A program made the translations under genes and the position numbers. Shown here one piece after another: positions 1 to 8,162 of a stretch of DNA of 64,000 bases; the first letter of the stretch is position 1, and every line of letters begins with the position of its first letter. The notes below the pieces were generated by a model. That model was not told where the DNA came from. It saw only the letters and a program-made list of their open reading frames with translations, and searched no databases. This DNA comes from Acidobacteriota bacterium (GTDB taxonomy: Bacteria > Acidobacteriota > Terriglobia > Terriglobales > Acidobacteriaceae), in contig QIAM01000068.1 in assembly GCA_003225555.1 (NCBI GenBank), forward strand, positions 1-64,000. Direction: 5' to 3'.

Positions 1-205
1 AGCAAATCCAGTCAAAGGGTTACGCTGGGCGGACGCTTGCATCAGAAGCATCGAAAATCGGGAACGATTTAACTCATTCGCGATTGTTGGTGAAAAATCC
101 CCATATCGCTCATTGAGGGGTTTTGAGCGCTATCGCCTGATTTCGACAATTACCCGCGATGCCCAGTCGCTTGCTATCCTTGAATACTCTGCCGGAGAAA
201 GGCTT

Positions 206-751
206 ATGGGCCGTTCTGTAAAAGAACAGGTTAAGAGTGGACTCCGCTTAGGTGGCGGCTTGGCTGTGTTCTTCCTTGCGATGGCTCCGCTGGTTGATGG
301 ATTGCGTAGGGTAGTGTGGGCAGGTCCTCCGCATCGATTGTTGTGGGCGCAACCGATTGGTTGGGTGGAACTCATCGTGGCGGCAGCACTCTTGTTCTAT
401 ACGGCAAGGATCTGGATGAAGTGGATTGCCGGGTGCGTGCTCATCGGGTCAATAAAGGGCAATGTGGTTTTCATAGCAGGAGCACCGATCTCCCGCCTAG
501 AGTCGGCGGAGTTAGTGATTGCTTGTCTGGCGACGTTGGTACCCATGGTGGCTATCGGCGTACGAGGTCCAACGCTTCTTGATCAGGTGGCATTGACGTT
601 CTATGTGTTCTGCCTCGCTTGGCGCGCCGATCAGGGCCTGTTTATGCCGTCCCCGTCCCTCGCTATCGGTCTGGCGGCCCTATTCGTTTCGTGGGGCATC
701 TCCTACTGGAAGTGCCTCCCACTGGCGGAATCAAGGGCGCGTAAAAGCTAA
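206..751 (+). CDS. Hypothetical multi-pass membrane protein
   Basis: No family recognised. The 181-residue product has four to five hydrophobic stretches long enough to cross the membrane, beginning near the N-terminus (GGLAVFFLAMAPLVDGL) and ending just before the C-terminus, with short polar links and a basic tail. It is therefore probably an inner-membrane protein without a large soluble domain. An upstream in-frame ATG at 113 exists, but the ATG at 206 follows a good ribosome-binding sequence (GGAGAAAGG, 194-202) and is preferred. A strong hairpin follows the stop directly, so the gene seems to be the end of its transcript. An insertion sequence begins 60 bases further on without damaging it. 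Confidence 0.5.
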   Translation: MGRSVKEQVKSGLRLGGGLAVFFLAMAPLVDGLRRVVWAGPPHRLLWAQPIGWVELIVAAALLFYTARIWMKWIAGCVLIGSIKGNVVFIAGAPISRLESAELVIACLATLVPMVAIGVRGPTLLDQVALTFYVFCLAWRADQGLFMPSPSLAIGLAALFVSWGISYWKCLPLAESRARKS

Positions 752-752
752 G

Positions 753-786
753 GGCCGCCCGATACGGACAGGGCGCCGTTTTATTT
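753..786 (+). terminator. Intrinsic terminator of the membrane protein gene
   Basis: A GGC+GCCC arm pairs with GGGC+GCC across a ten-base loop with one bulged base, and TTTTATTT follows. It sits directly behind the TAA stop at 749-751. Confidence 0.65.
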
Positions 787-811
787 CATGGTTGGCGAAA
801 AATCGCCTCTC

Positions 812-824
812 TGACAATGTCGGC
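812..824 (+). repeat. Subterminal inverted repeat of the IS, transposase-distal end
   Basis: TGACAATGTCGGC, the exact reverse complement of 2168-2180. It marks the end of the element behind the transposase stop codon. Confidence 0.8.
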
Positions 825-1046
825 GGTGTCAAGTACTTTTTGAGCGTACTAACCCCTGCACTCGTAAGAGCGCGCCATTTCGCTCTCGCTGAAGCTGTGC
901 CGTTCCAACCAAGGCTCGCTCGCAATCAGTTCAGGTCAGAAACTCAGTTCGACCCATGCATCTCTTCGGTCACAACGTCGATCATGATTACTACTTCGAA
1001 CTCCCCGGTGAAGGGGAGCGGGATACCCAATCAATAGCTCGGTGTT
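825..1046 (-). ncRNA. Candidate bridge RNA (seekRNA) region of the IS
   Basis: These 222 bases lie between the transposase stop and the distal inverted repeat and carry no credible gene. In IS1111-group elements this downstream position is where the guide RNA that pairs with target and donor DNA has been described. Two stem-loops are visible: CTCCCC/GGGGAG at 1001-1018 with a six-base loop, and AGAGCG/CGCTCT at 867-886 with an eight-base loop. The RNA is inferred from position and structure only. The RNA ends, the promoter and the target- and donor-pairing loops are not resolved. Confidence 0.45.
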
Positions 1047-2099
1047 CTACTTCACACCATGGCGATTTCCAGGTTGTCCCGCGTGCGAACCGAACTTTGT
1101 CAACTGCTCGTAATCCCATTCCTTGCGTAGCATCCAGTACAAACGAACCGCCAGTTTCCGCGCCATGGCGACTTTGGCGATCTTCCGTCCTCGTCGCATC
1201 GTCAGATGGCAATACTTACTCCGCCATTCCGGGAGGCTGCGCACCGTCACTTGCGCCGCTTCCACCAGCAGGAAACGCAACAGAGAGTTCCCTTGTTTCG
1301 TGATATGCCCCAGCCGTCGCTGATTCCCGCTCGACTTCTCCAACGGCACCAGTCCCAGATAGCTCGCGATCTGCTTGCCACACTGAAACCGATCCGCTTT
1401 TCCGATAATCAGCACGAAGGCTAACGCCGTCAGTGGACCTACCCCGGGATGCGTCCTCAACCGCTGCGCCGCGGGATACCTCTTCACTTCCTCCTCAATC
1501 GCCTGCGTCAGCTTGGCAATCGTCGGGTTCAGTTGATCCAACAACTCCAGCAGGTCGCGCCGGCGCTGGCTCGCCCAGGGTGCTAACTGGAATGACTCCA
1601 GTTTTTCTCGTCCGGCTTCCCGCCACAACTTCTTCTTGCAGCGTAAGCCTTCGTTCAGAGCCACGGCTTGCAGCTGATTCATCATCCGGGTCCGGGCCTG
1701 TACCATCCGGTGTCGATGCCACAGCAGTTGCCGCAGATCGCGATTCTCCCAACTCGGTACCCAGATCTGCGGAAAGTCATCTTTCAGCATTAATTTCAGA
1801 ATCAGCTGGGCATCCTGGCGATCCGTCTTCTGCTTCCGTACCCGCCTCGAACTGATCTCGGCTGCGTCTCCGATCCACAGCTCAAACTGCAACTCGGAGA
1901 GCAATCGTTCAAACCACCGCGCATGCCCGCTTGCTTCCATTCCTACACGCACCTTCATCCCCTGTGCCGCCAGATCACGGTAGAATTTCTCCGCTTCCTC
2001 GCGGTGTTGCAGTCGTCGCTCTTGCAGCTCCCCAGTCTCGGTATCCACAAAAGCAATTTGTTGGAAGCCCGGGTGGTAATCGCATCCTATAATGATCAT
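1047..2099 (-). CDS. IS110-family DEDD transposase
   Basis: The 350-residue recombinase moves the element through a RuvC-like DEDD catalytic domain joined to a C-terminal Tnp20 domain with a catalytic serine. Visible motifs are the first Asp in IIGCDYH near the N-terminus, Glu in GMEASG, the Asp pair in KTDRQDA, and the C-terminal HPGVGPLTALAF and ASYLGLVP-EKSSG blocks (Tnp20, helix-hairpin-helix-like). The ATG at 2099 was chosen over an ORF start at 2147 because GGAG lies eight bases before it and the protein then begins directly at the first catalytic strand. The gene is full length and intact, so the copy may be active. Confidence 0.92.
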   Translation of the reverse strand: MIIIGCDYHPGFQQIAFVDTETGELQERRLQHREEAEKFYRDLAAQGMKVRVGMEASGHARWFERLLSELQFELWIGDAAEISSRRVRKQKTDRQDAQLILKLMLKDDFPQIWVPSWENRDLRQLLWHRHRMVQARTRMMNQLQAVALNEGLRCKKKLWREAGREKLESFQLAPWASQRRRDLLELLDQLNPTIAKLTQAIEEEVKRYPAAQRLRTHPGVGPLTALAFVLIIGKADRFQCGKQIASYLGLVPLEKSSGNQRRLGHITKQGNSLLRFLLVEAAQVTVRSLPEWRSKYCHLTMRRGRKIAKVAMARKLAVRLYWMLRKEWDYEQLTKFGSHAGQPGNRHGVK

Positions 2100-2167
2100 C
2101 GTTCGGCTCCTTTCTCCCGAGCCTTTTTGGTTGGTTGGCACCACCAAAGTTTACTCGGGTCCAGGGA

Positions 2168-2180
2168 GCCGACATTGTCA
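2168..2180 (-). repeat. Subterminal inverted repeat of the IS, transposase-proximal end
   Basis: GCCGACATTGTCA on the + strand, the perfect mate of 812-824. It lies 68 bases upstream of the transposase start. Confidence 0.8.
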
Positions 2181-2400
2181 TGGAATCAATATCACTCATC
2201 ATTGACTTCGACTTCGGAGGGAACCAAGATTCAAGCTGTAAACTGCTGAAAAATAGACTCAGAGCCGCCTGGCATCAGCAGAAAAGTTCGAAAATCGTCC
2301 TCTAGGGCCGACCAATCTTCATTTCTGGCCCTTTCCTCCCCTTTTTTGCATCATGTTTGGACGACAGTTACCCCGGAGGATTGGCCGAGCCGATTCAACG

Positions 2401-3975
2401 TTACTGTCCTTCCCAATCTTGGAGTTTAATTTCCGGAATCACGAGCGAACGTACGAAATGGGTTTCTGGTTCGAAGGACCGGATGGTGACGCGTGATTGA
2501 GAAAGCTTCGGGCCGTCAATCGGGAAATGAGCAAGGCCAGCGGCATCGCGAAAGGGAAGGTTGACTCCAAAGCGCGCGATGTCATCGGCCCCGAAACGGC
2601 CTGAATACGGTGAGTAATCCGGCCTGCAGACCGAGCGCTCTGGATTGCGCTGTCCAGTGGCGTCATTCTGAAGAAAGACTGTGCCGCAGGTGGGTCCTTT
2701 GCCGGGTTGCATGCAGCGGAGTTCGATTGCGGTTCCCACGTCGTTGATCTTCGTTTGGCACCAGCCCCAGCCCGGCATGCGCTCATCGCCGCCGAGCGCG
2801 GCAATGGAGAAAGACTTGGTGAGACCGAACAGGGTCAATGAATAGTCGAGTTCGAGGCGCATCGGCTGGTTTTTCATTGCGCGATAGACTGCACCGGGAA
2901 GTTTGAGTGTCTGGTACGAAGGGGCTCCATCGGGGATCGGTGCCTCGCGCTTAACTTCGAGGCTCTCTCCTGTTCCGTGATAAGCAATTACTCCGTCCGG
3001 ACGAAGCAAGCGCACTTCAACGCGGTCGGTCAGCAGAACGGAGTCGACTGGAACTCCGGCAATACGCAACGGGAGAAATACTACGTTCTCATTTTCTCTA
3101 GCTCCGCGCGAGCCGTTCTCGGATTCTGACGTGGCACTAACACCCGAGGGAAGGCGGAATTTCTCGGCTTTGGGGTCGAAACCGACGACGGTGTTAGCTC
3201 CTGCCAAAGGATTGGGGGATAACCGGCGCTGGATCGCGAAGGCCGGCTTCCACGGCAGAAACTGTGAAGTAAGCAACAGAAGGCCAAAGACAACAAGGAG
3301 GAAACGCGACTGGATCGTCTTTCTTCGGAAGTATTGAAGCCCTAGAATAACGCTGGCTGCGACGATGACCAGCGCAATCCGAAACAGCTCTCCAACCCAT
3401 CCGATTCCGCTCCATGTGACAGGAGTCAGTGTCCCGTGTGTCAGCTCAGCCAAGTAGCCGACGAAAGACTGGAATGTGGTGATGATAACAGCGCAGCCAC
3501 ACCAGAAAATGAACGCCTCGGTCAAATTGCGCGTCACCGAGGCAAGTACGAAAAGGGGCAAAGTGAATGCACCAAGGAGATAGATAACCTTTGAAAGGGC
3601 TGGGAGGAGGGACGCGCGGAACGAAAAGCCGCTGGAGAGTCCTTGAAAGAGATTCGCGAGAAGGACCGGAGTCTCCACCATAAAAATTACGAACAGGAAC
3701 TTTTCGAGCAGTAGCGCTCTGCGTGAAATGGGACGGACAAGCCAGTCCTGCCGGACGCCAGGCAGCACGTCCAGGTGAACAATTGCAACGATCAAAAACA
3801 TGCTGCCAAAATAGGCAAGCATTGGAACGGTATCCTCGAGCATTTCGAGCATGGGATTCTCGCCGAACAGGCCCAACTGGTGCATGATTACGACGCTAAT
3901 CCAATGGACGAGCGCAACAGACGCAACAAAGGTCCAGAGGAGTTTCCAATCCTTCTTGAAAATGTGCCACACCAT
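2401..3975 (-). CDS. ABC-2 type transporter permease
   Basis: This 524-residue membrane component is the last gene of a GntR-ATPase-permease operon. The N-terminal half holds about six hydrophobic helices. The first spans roughly residues 14-32, followed by a cluster in the next 230 residues, with the WLVRPISRRALLLEKF segment typical of ABC-2 permeases between helices. After about residue 245 the chain becomes a long soluble extra-membrane domain of roughly 270 residues, beginning after the SQFLPWKPAFA helix end, for which I recognise no family. A strong AAGGGGGG ribosome-binding site precedes the ATG. The substrate is unknown. The large C-terminal domain is unusual for this class and may contact an extracytoplasmic partner. 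Confidence 0.8.
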   Translation of the reverse strand: MVWHIFKKDWKLLWTFVASVALVHWISVVIMHQLGLFGENPMLEMLEDTVPMLAYFGSMFLIVAIVHLDVLPGVRQDWLVRPISRRALLLEKFLFVIFMVETPVLLANLFQGLSSGFSFRASLLPALSKVIYLLGAFTLPLFVLASVTRNLTEAFIFWCGCAVIITTFQSFVGYLAELTHGTLTPVTWSGIGWVGELFRIALVIVAASVILGLQYFRRKTIQSRFLLVVFGLLLLTSQFLPWKPAFAIQRRLSPNPLAGANTVVGFDPKAEKFRLPSGVSATSESENGSRGARENENVVFLPLRIAGVPVDSVLLTDRVEVRLLRPDGVIAYHGTGESLEVKREAPIPDGAPSYQTLKLPGAVYRAMKNQPMRLELDYSLTLFGLTKSFSIAALGGDERMPGWGWCQTKINDVGTAIELRCMQPGKGPTCGTVFLQNDATGQRNPERSVCRPDYSPYSGRFGADDIARFGVNLPFRDAAGLAHFPIDGPKLSQSRVTIRSFEPETHFVRSLVIPEIKLQDWEGQ

Positions 3976-3990
3976 ATTCCCCCCTTTCGT

Positions 3991-4884
3991 TTAGGCCGAG
4001 CTATCGCGCGTGGCGCGAGCCAAGGTGATAAAGATTGAGCGCAGCGCCATGGGTTGAGAATCTATCGCTCGAACCCCTTGGATTCGCGACCGGATTTGCT
4101 CGCCGAGGTCCTTTTCGGAGTAATGCGAATCGACGAAAGTCAGAAGGTTCCCGAGGGTGCGCACCTCCATCCAACAGTTTGGCATCACGCCAGGTTTTGC
4201 GGCTTCGGCTTCGAGTGTCACACGGACTTCACGGAAGCGCCCGGTGAGGTCATTCATGGATTCCTGGAAGAGAAGCTTGCCTTCGTCGAGGAACGCAACA
4301 TGCGTGGCAACTCCGTCGATCTCGCCGAGTTCGTGTGAGGAAATCAGGATGGTCATCTCACCGGCTTGCTCGAGCAGACCTTCCATGAACTCGTCGCGGA
4401 CGAGCGGGTCCAGGCCGCTGAAAGGTTCATCTAACATCAGAAGCTTCGGCCGGTAAGGCAAGGCACACATGAGTGCCATCTTCAAACGCATCCCGTGCGA
4501 CAAATCGCTGATCTTGCGGTCGAGCGGCAGGCGCAACTGGCGCAGAATCGAGGCTTCGAGTTCCTTGTCCCACCGCCTGTAGAACGAGCGCAAGTAGTTG
4601 AGATACTCACCGACCGTAAGGCGGGCGGGCATGTCCTGGTTTTCGGAGACATAGCCGATCTGCGCAAGTTCAGTCGGCGAGATCCTGCGGGAGTCGACAC
4701 CCAGTACAGTGGCATGGCCGCGCGACGGCGTGAGAATATTCATTAGCACCTTGATCGTAGTGGTTTTCCCCGCTCCGTTTGCGCCGATTAAGGCAAACGC
4801 GCTCCCTACCGGTACGTCAAAACTCAGGCCACGGAGCGCCTCGAAACGACCGAATTTTTTCCATAGGTTCTCCGTACGAATCAT
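3991..4884 (-). CDS. ABC transporter ATP-binding protein
   Basis: The 297-residue ATPase powers the neighbouring permease. Walker A (GANGAGKTT) lies around residue 34, then the Q-loop, a signature of the degenerate form LSHGM near residue 134, Walker B with D-loop (LLMLDEPFSGLDP) and the switch histidine in ISSHE. The C-terminal 80 residues are the accessory tail usual in ABC-2 ATPases. Its ATG overlaps the stop of the upstream GntR gene by four bases (ATGA), so translation is probably coupled. The permease follows after 15 bases. GntR/YtrA-ATPase-permease sets typically act in export or in response to cell-envelope stress; the substrate cannot be read from sequence. Confidence 0.92.
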   Translation of the reverse strand: MIRTENLWKKFGRFEALRGLSFDVPVGSAFALIGANGAGKTTTIKVLMNILTPSRGHATVLGVDSRRISPTELAQIGYVSENQDMPARLTVGEYLNYLRSFYRRWDKELEASILRQLRLPLDRKISDLSHGMRLKMALMCALPYRPKLLMLDEPFSGLDPLVRDEFMEGLLEQAGEMTILISSHELGEIDGVATHVAFLDEGKLLFQESMNDLTGRFREVRVTLEAEAAKPGVMPNCWMEVRTLGNLLTFVDSHYSEKDLGEQIRSRIQGVRAIDSQPMALRSIFITLARATRDSSA

Positions 4885-5282
4885 GTGCGTTTCACCTCCA
4901 CTGGCTTTTCAAGCCGGAACCATTGGTCCTGAATCGCCTGCATGAGCTCATCGAGATCGAGCTCCACGCGTCTCGCTTCGACGACAAGTTGTTCGATTTC
5001 ACCTTGCAGCAGGCGCTTGCGGTCGCCCGGTCGCGCTCGGGGCATTTCTGAGACAACAGTTCCGATTCCCGGGCGCACTTCAAGCCAGCGCTCCTGAATC
5101 AAGTGCTGAACAACCTTGTGTGCCGTGTTTGGATGAATTTTCAACTCGGCCGCGAGCGAGCGGATGGACGGGAATACCTGGCCAGGCTGTAATTCTCCGC
5201 TTATGAATGCTTTCTTGGAGGCGAAGACAAGTTGATCGAAAATTGATTCACCCGGCCTGAGATTGAGTTTCAGCAGTGTCAC
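4881..5282 (-). CDS. GntR-family regulator, YtrA type
   Basis: Short GntR regulator that probably represses its own operon. It has the winged-helix N-terminal domain (FDQLVFASKKAFISGEL, then QVFPSIRSLAAELKIHPNTAHKV) and only a short C-terminal helix for dimerisation, as in the YtrA subfamily that travels with ABC transporters. The open frame runs up to 5381, but the family's usual beginning is close to LLKLNLRPGESIFDQL, which points to the GTG at 5280-5282. An ATG at 5298-5300 is the alternative, and neither has a ribosome-binding site, so the mRNA may be leaderless. The chosen start lies within a palindrome that looks like the operator. It overlaps the ATPase gene by four bases. Confidence 0.85.
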   Translation of the reverse strand: MTLLKLNLRPGESIFDQLVFASKKAFISGELQPGQVFPSIRSLAAELKIHPNTAHKVVQHLIQERWLEVRPGIGTVVSEMPRARPGDRKRLLQGEIEQLVVEARRVELDLDELMQAIQDQWFRLEKPVEVKRT

Positions 5283-5318
5283 AGCACATATGTGACACAT
5301 GTGACTGCGAAATGTCAA
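5277..5318 (-). promoter_or_regulatory. Probable promoter and operator of the GntR-ABC operon
   Basis: On the minus strand a TTGACA -35 box (5313-5318) is followed by overlapping TGTCACA/TGTGACA elements. TGTCACA at 5277-5283 and TGTGACA at 5291-5297 form a perfect 7-bp inverted repeat with a 7-bp spacer, and a further TGTGAC starts at 5300. The palindrome covers the likely -10 and start-codon region, the right place for autorepression by the GntR protein. The -10 box itself is poorly defined. Confidence 0.5.
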
Positions 5319-5522
5319 GCCAGGGTGTGAATTGGTTTGTTCCGGTGGCCTATATCTGAGGCCGTGACAGGAAATATTCACTCAACAATTGGTGGTTGTC
5401 GATAAATCCCGATTTCCTTGAGGGATGAGTGTAAAGCCGCCTGATTACGTAAACCATTTCGTTCAGAGAACGATGCGTGACACACCAAACTTGGATCGGA
5501 CTAGAATGATAAAGAGGGCCAA

Positions 5523-5861
5523 TTGCACAAGATTCGGCCAGACTCGGTTTCGGATGTCGCCACGCAAAAGCGCGGAATCGGCTTCTACTCCTACAACCAG
5601 ATCAAGAACACCAGACCCGTCGGGCGAATCGGTGCGATGTTAGTGGGCGGGATCTACGGGGTGGTTGGCTTCGCCCTCATCATACGTTTGATTAGCATTC
5701 GGAAAGCGGAAGCACACATTTGGGGATCGCCCGAATCTCATGCCATCGGCTTCATCTTTGGCCTCTGCCTTATCGGGATTGGTGCATTTGTGGCGCATGT
5801 TGGCGTGATCTATTATTCTCGAAAGCTTTACCATTGGGCTTCCAAGGCCCGCCATACCTGA
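5523..5861 (+). CDS. Small two-helix membrane protein
   Basis: No family recognised. There are two clear hydrophobic helices (MLVGGIYGVVGFALIIRLI and IGFIFGLCLIGIGAFVAHVGV) separated by about 18 polar residues, with a basic C-terminal tail. The TTG at 5523 has an AGAGGG ribosome-binding site just upstream. An ATG at 5637 would give a shorter form that still holds both helices. It stands alone, between the divergent GntR operon and a convergent broken gene. Confidence 0.45.
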   Translation: MHKIRPDSVSDVATQKRGIGFYSYNQIKNTRPVGRIGAMLVGGIYGVVGFALIIRLISIRKAEAHIWGSPESHAIGFIFGLCLIGIGAFVAHVGVIYYSRKLYHWASKARHT

Positions 5862-5981
5862 TTCTTAGCCTGCCTACTGTTATAACATCGCCATTGCACT
5901 CATCGACCGGATTGGGTGCAACCACTAAGGCCCACTCAACGTTCTTCACGGTGTGAGTGCGAATCCGCGCGGTCCACTTGC

Positions 5982-6978
5982 CTACCTGTTCAGATTCACC
6001 ACGGCGACTTTATTTACTCCACTGCACGCCAGATAAAGCCGCCGATCAGGAGTTGCCACCATATTGCGTACCACGCCGCCCCCGGATGGGATTGCCTTCG
6101 CACTGAAGTTCTCCGATTTAGGACCGAACCTGACCAGGGTATTGGGTGTCACGCCCGATTCGCTGTACCAAACCTTGGCCATCATTTGTGATCGCAATTC
6201 CATACGGTTCTGACTCCGAACCACCGGGCGACAACCATTCTTTCAGCAGCTTTCCGCCTGACGGATCGAAGTGTCCCAAATATCCGCGCGCGAAATCCGT
6301 GGAGTAGATGGTGCCGTCCGGCGCCAACGCGATCCGCCGCGGGCGCGCACCCGCTTCCGGCAAGGAGTACTCTCGGATTTTCATGGTGCTGGGGTCAATA
6401 CTAGCCAGCTTGTTGGTGCCGAACTCGCAAAAGAAAGGCGTGTTGTTCTGCAAGATCACAATGCCATAGGGCACAGCGTGTGGGGTAGGCGACTTGCTCA
6501 GCGTCATCTTGCCGGTTTTCGGATCCAGACGCCCGATGTAGTTGGTCTCTTGGTTGGTGAACCACAGAACACCGTTCTGGTCGAATACCGGCGTGTGCGG
6601 GTCGATCTCGGTACCGTCGGCCGGCCGATACTCGGCGATCTCGCCATTCTTCGGATTGAGCTTGCCAACATAACCGCCGGAGATCGCTGTGAACCAGATG
6701 TTCCCGTCTTTATCGGCGACCAGTCCGTGCGGACCGGAATTGGGTATCTTCAGAGGATATTCCTTAAATTCTCCGTTCTTCGGATCGAAGCGGCCTAACT
6801 TGTTCGCGCCCTGTCCGGTGTACCAAAGCATACCGTCAGGCGCGACTGCTGGATCGTGGGGCCGCGACTTCGGCGTCGGCACTTCATATTCGTGGATCTC
6901 CACGTTCAGCACTCCGACCGTGACGAATCCAACCAGCGTGGCGGCCAGCGTGAAGAAGGGCAGTGCTCGCATAGACAT
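5982..6978 (-). pseudogene. Vgb/streptogramin-lyase-like beta-propeller, frameshifted
   Basis: Exported beta-propeller of the virginiamycin B lyase (Vgb)/NHL-like type, which in this group is usually a protein of unknown substrate. After a signal sequence (MSMRALPFFTLAATLVGF) come repeats of the form HGLVADKDGNIWFT, GKLNPKNGEI and IGRLDPKTGKM, one blade about every 45 residues. Near 6180 the reading frame shifts. The first part ends in AITNDGQGLVQ, while the expected continuation (KVWYSESGVTPNTLVRFG to VNKVAVVNLN) is in another frame down to 5982. One extra C in a GGCC context explains it. The ATG at 6978 follows GGAGG. This may be a real null allele or a sequencing error. Confidence 0.7.
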
Positions 6979-7098
6979 AGGCGCCTCCTCAGCAGGAAAT
7001 TGTAGTCTTTCGTTGAGGCCCTTTCCCAATTGTCACAGGTTCTCCCCGGGCCCTTCTCAGACTTCGGCGGTGAAAAGATGTGTGCCTTTTGTCCGATC

Positions 7099-7107
7099 TG
7101 GCATAAT
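7099..7107 (+). promoter_or_regulatory. Extended -10 promoter of the SRAP gene
   Basis: TG-G-CATAAT ends six bases before the ATG at 7114. Transcription would start at or beside the start codon, giving a leaderless mRNA. No ribosome-binding site is present between the box and the ATG, in agreement. Confidence 0.45.
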
Positions 7108-7113
7108 CTCGTC

Positions 7114-7818
7114 ATGTGCGGGCGCTATCGACTGTCGCGGAGAAAGCAGATCATCGAGGAGCACTTCGATAGCGTTTCAGGGGAAGAGGATTGGAACCCA
7201 CGCTACAACGTGGCTCCGACTCAGCCTATCCCGATCATCCGCCAGCATCCGAAGAAACCTGTTCGGCAGTTTTCGCTCGCTCGTTGGGGTCTGATTCCGT
7301 CCTGGGCGAAGGATCCTTCTGGCGCGGCCATGATGATCAATGCCAGATCGGAGACGGCAGCGACGAAGCCTGCTTTTCGTGATGCCTTGAAGTCGCGCAG
7401 ATGCTTAGTCCCTGCGGATGGCTTCTATGAGTGGCAGAGAACAGGCAACACGAAACAGCCATTCTGCTTCGAGGTTCATGAGGGCTCGTTATTCGCTTTT
7501 GCTGGGTTGTGGGATCGCTGGAAAGACGCAAATGGAACGTGGGTGAAAAGCTGCTCGATTCTGACCACGACGCCGAACGCGGTGACCTCAACCGTTCACG
7601 ACCGCATGCCTGTCATCCTTGACCCAAGCAATTACGATCTGTGGCTGGACCCAGGGATGACCAATCTCTATGCTGCCTGCGATCTTTTGAAGCCCTGCGA
7701 TGCTCAGGTAATGCGCTGCTATCCCGTCAGCGCACGAGTCAATCACGTCGCCAATGACGATGCGGAATGCTCGGCTCCCGCAGAGATAGTGCAGGCGCAA
7801 TCAAGTCTCTTCTCTTGA
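7114..7818 (+). CDS. SRAP protein (HMCES/YedK family), abasic-site DNA crosslinker
   Basis: This protein shields abasic sites in single-stranded DNA by forming a covalent thiazolidine bond between its N-terminal cysteine and the open sugar. The sequence starts MCGRY, so Cys2 becomes residue 1 after Met removal; this fixes the start at 7114 although the frame is open further upstream. Other family landmarks are present: NVAPTQ, RWGLIPSWA, the NARSE block with the catalytic Asn, GFYEW with the active-site Glu, and HDRMP with the His. The length of 234 residues is normal. It stands next to a small DNA-binding protein gene three bases downstream, with no SOS box that I can recognise. Confidence 0.95.
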   Translation: MCGRYRLSRRKQIIEEHFDSVSGEEDWNPRYNVAPTQPIPIIRQHPKKPVRQFSLARWGLIPSWAKDPSGAAMMINARSETAATKPAFRDALKSRRCLVPADGFYEWQRTGNTKQPFCFEVHEGSLFAFAGLWDRWKDANGTWVKSCSILTTTPNAVTSTVHDRMPVILDPSNYDLWLDPGMTNLYAACDLLKPCDAQVMRCYPVSARVNHVANDDAECSAPAEIVQAQSSLFS

Positions 7819-7820
7819 AT

Positions 7821-8114
7821 ATGTCGAAAAACCCAGCCAAAAACAAGAGCGCAGCGCCCACGACCCTGAAGGGCTGGCAACAAATCTCCGCCTTCCTGGG
7901 TGAATCTCCCTCCGTTGTTCAGAGATGGGCCTCAGAGGGAATGCCGGTGCGCAAGCAAGGTCGTTACGTTGAAAGTACGCCGGATGAGTTGAACGCTTGG
8001 CTCGCAGAGGAATCCGGCAAGCCAGTGCATGCGGTCACCGAGACCACGGACCTTAGTGAAGAGTTGAAACGTGGTCTGTCATATGTTCGCCATGAGAAGA
8101 AGGCATCGAAATAG
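7821..8114 (+). CDS. Small helix-turn-helix DNA-binding protein
   Basis: 97 residues. The central part (GWQQISAFLGESPSVVQRWA, then GMPVRKQGRYVESTPDELNAWL) reads as a MerR/excisionase-like helix-turn-helix with a wing, the form used in small phage or island regulators. N- and C-terminal tails are polar and lysine-rich. The ATG lies three bases after the SRAP stop, so the two may be cotranscribed. It could be the first gene of the accessory region that runs to the tRNA. Its DNA target is unknown. Confidence 0.6.
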   Translation: MSKNPAKNKSAAPTTLKGWQQISAFLGESPSVVQRWASEGMPVRKQGRYVESTPDELNAWLAEESGKPVHAVTETTDLSEELKRGLSYVRHEKKASK

Positions 8115-8162
8115 TCACACCCTTCGTTCGAGAATAAGCATACCGCCGAGAGCAACCCTGCC

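Larger units (their letters stand above)
812..2180 (-). mobile_element. IS110-family (IS1111-like) insertion sequence
   Basis: A single DEDD transposase gene lies between perfect 13-bp inverted repeats at 812-824 and 2168-2180. The size of about 1.37 kb fits the IS110 family. Subterminal inverted repeats of this kind are the mark of the IS1111 group; IS110-group elements lack them. The non-coding ends are unequal: about 70 bases upstream of the transposase and about 220 bases downstream. In IS1111 elements the true tips lie a few bases outside the repeats and no target duplication is made, so the exact ends are uncertain by a few bases. No neighbouring gene is cut, and a small palindrome (GGCGA/TCGCC, 794-807) lies just left of the element. 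Confidence 0.85.
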
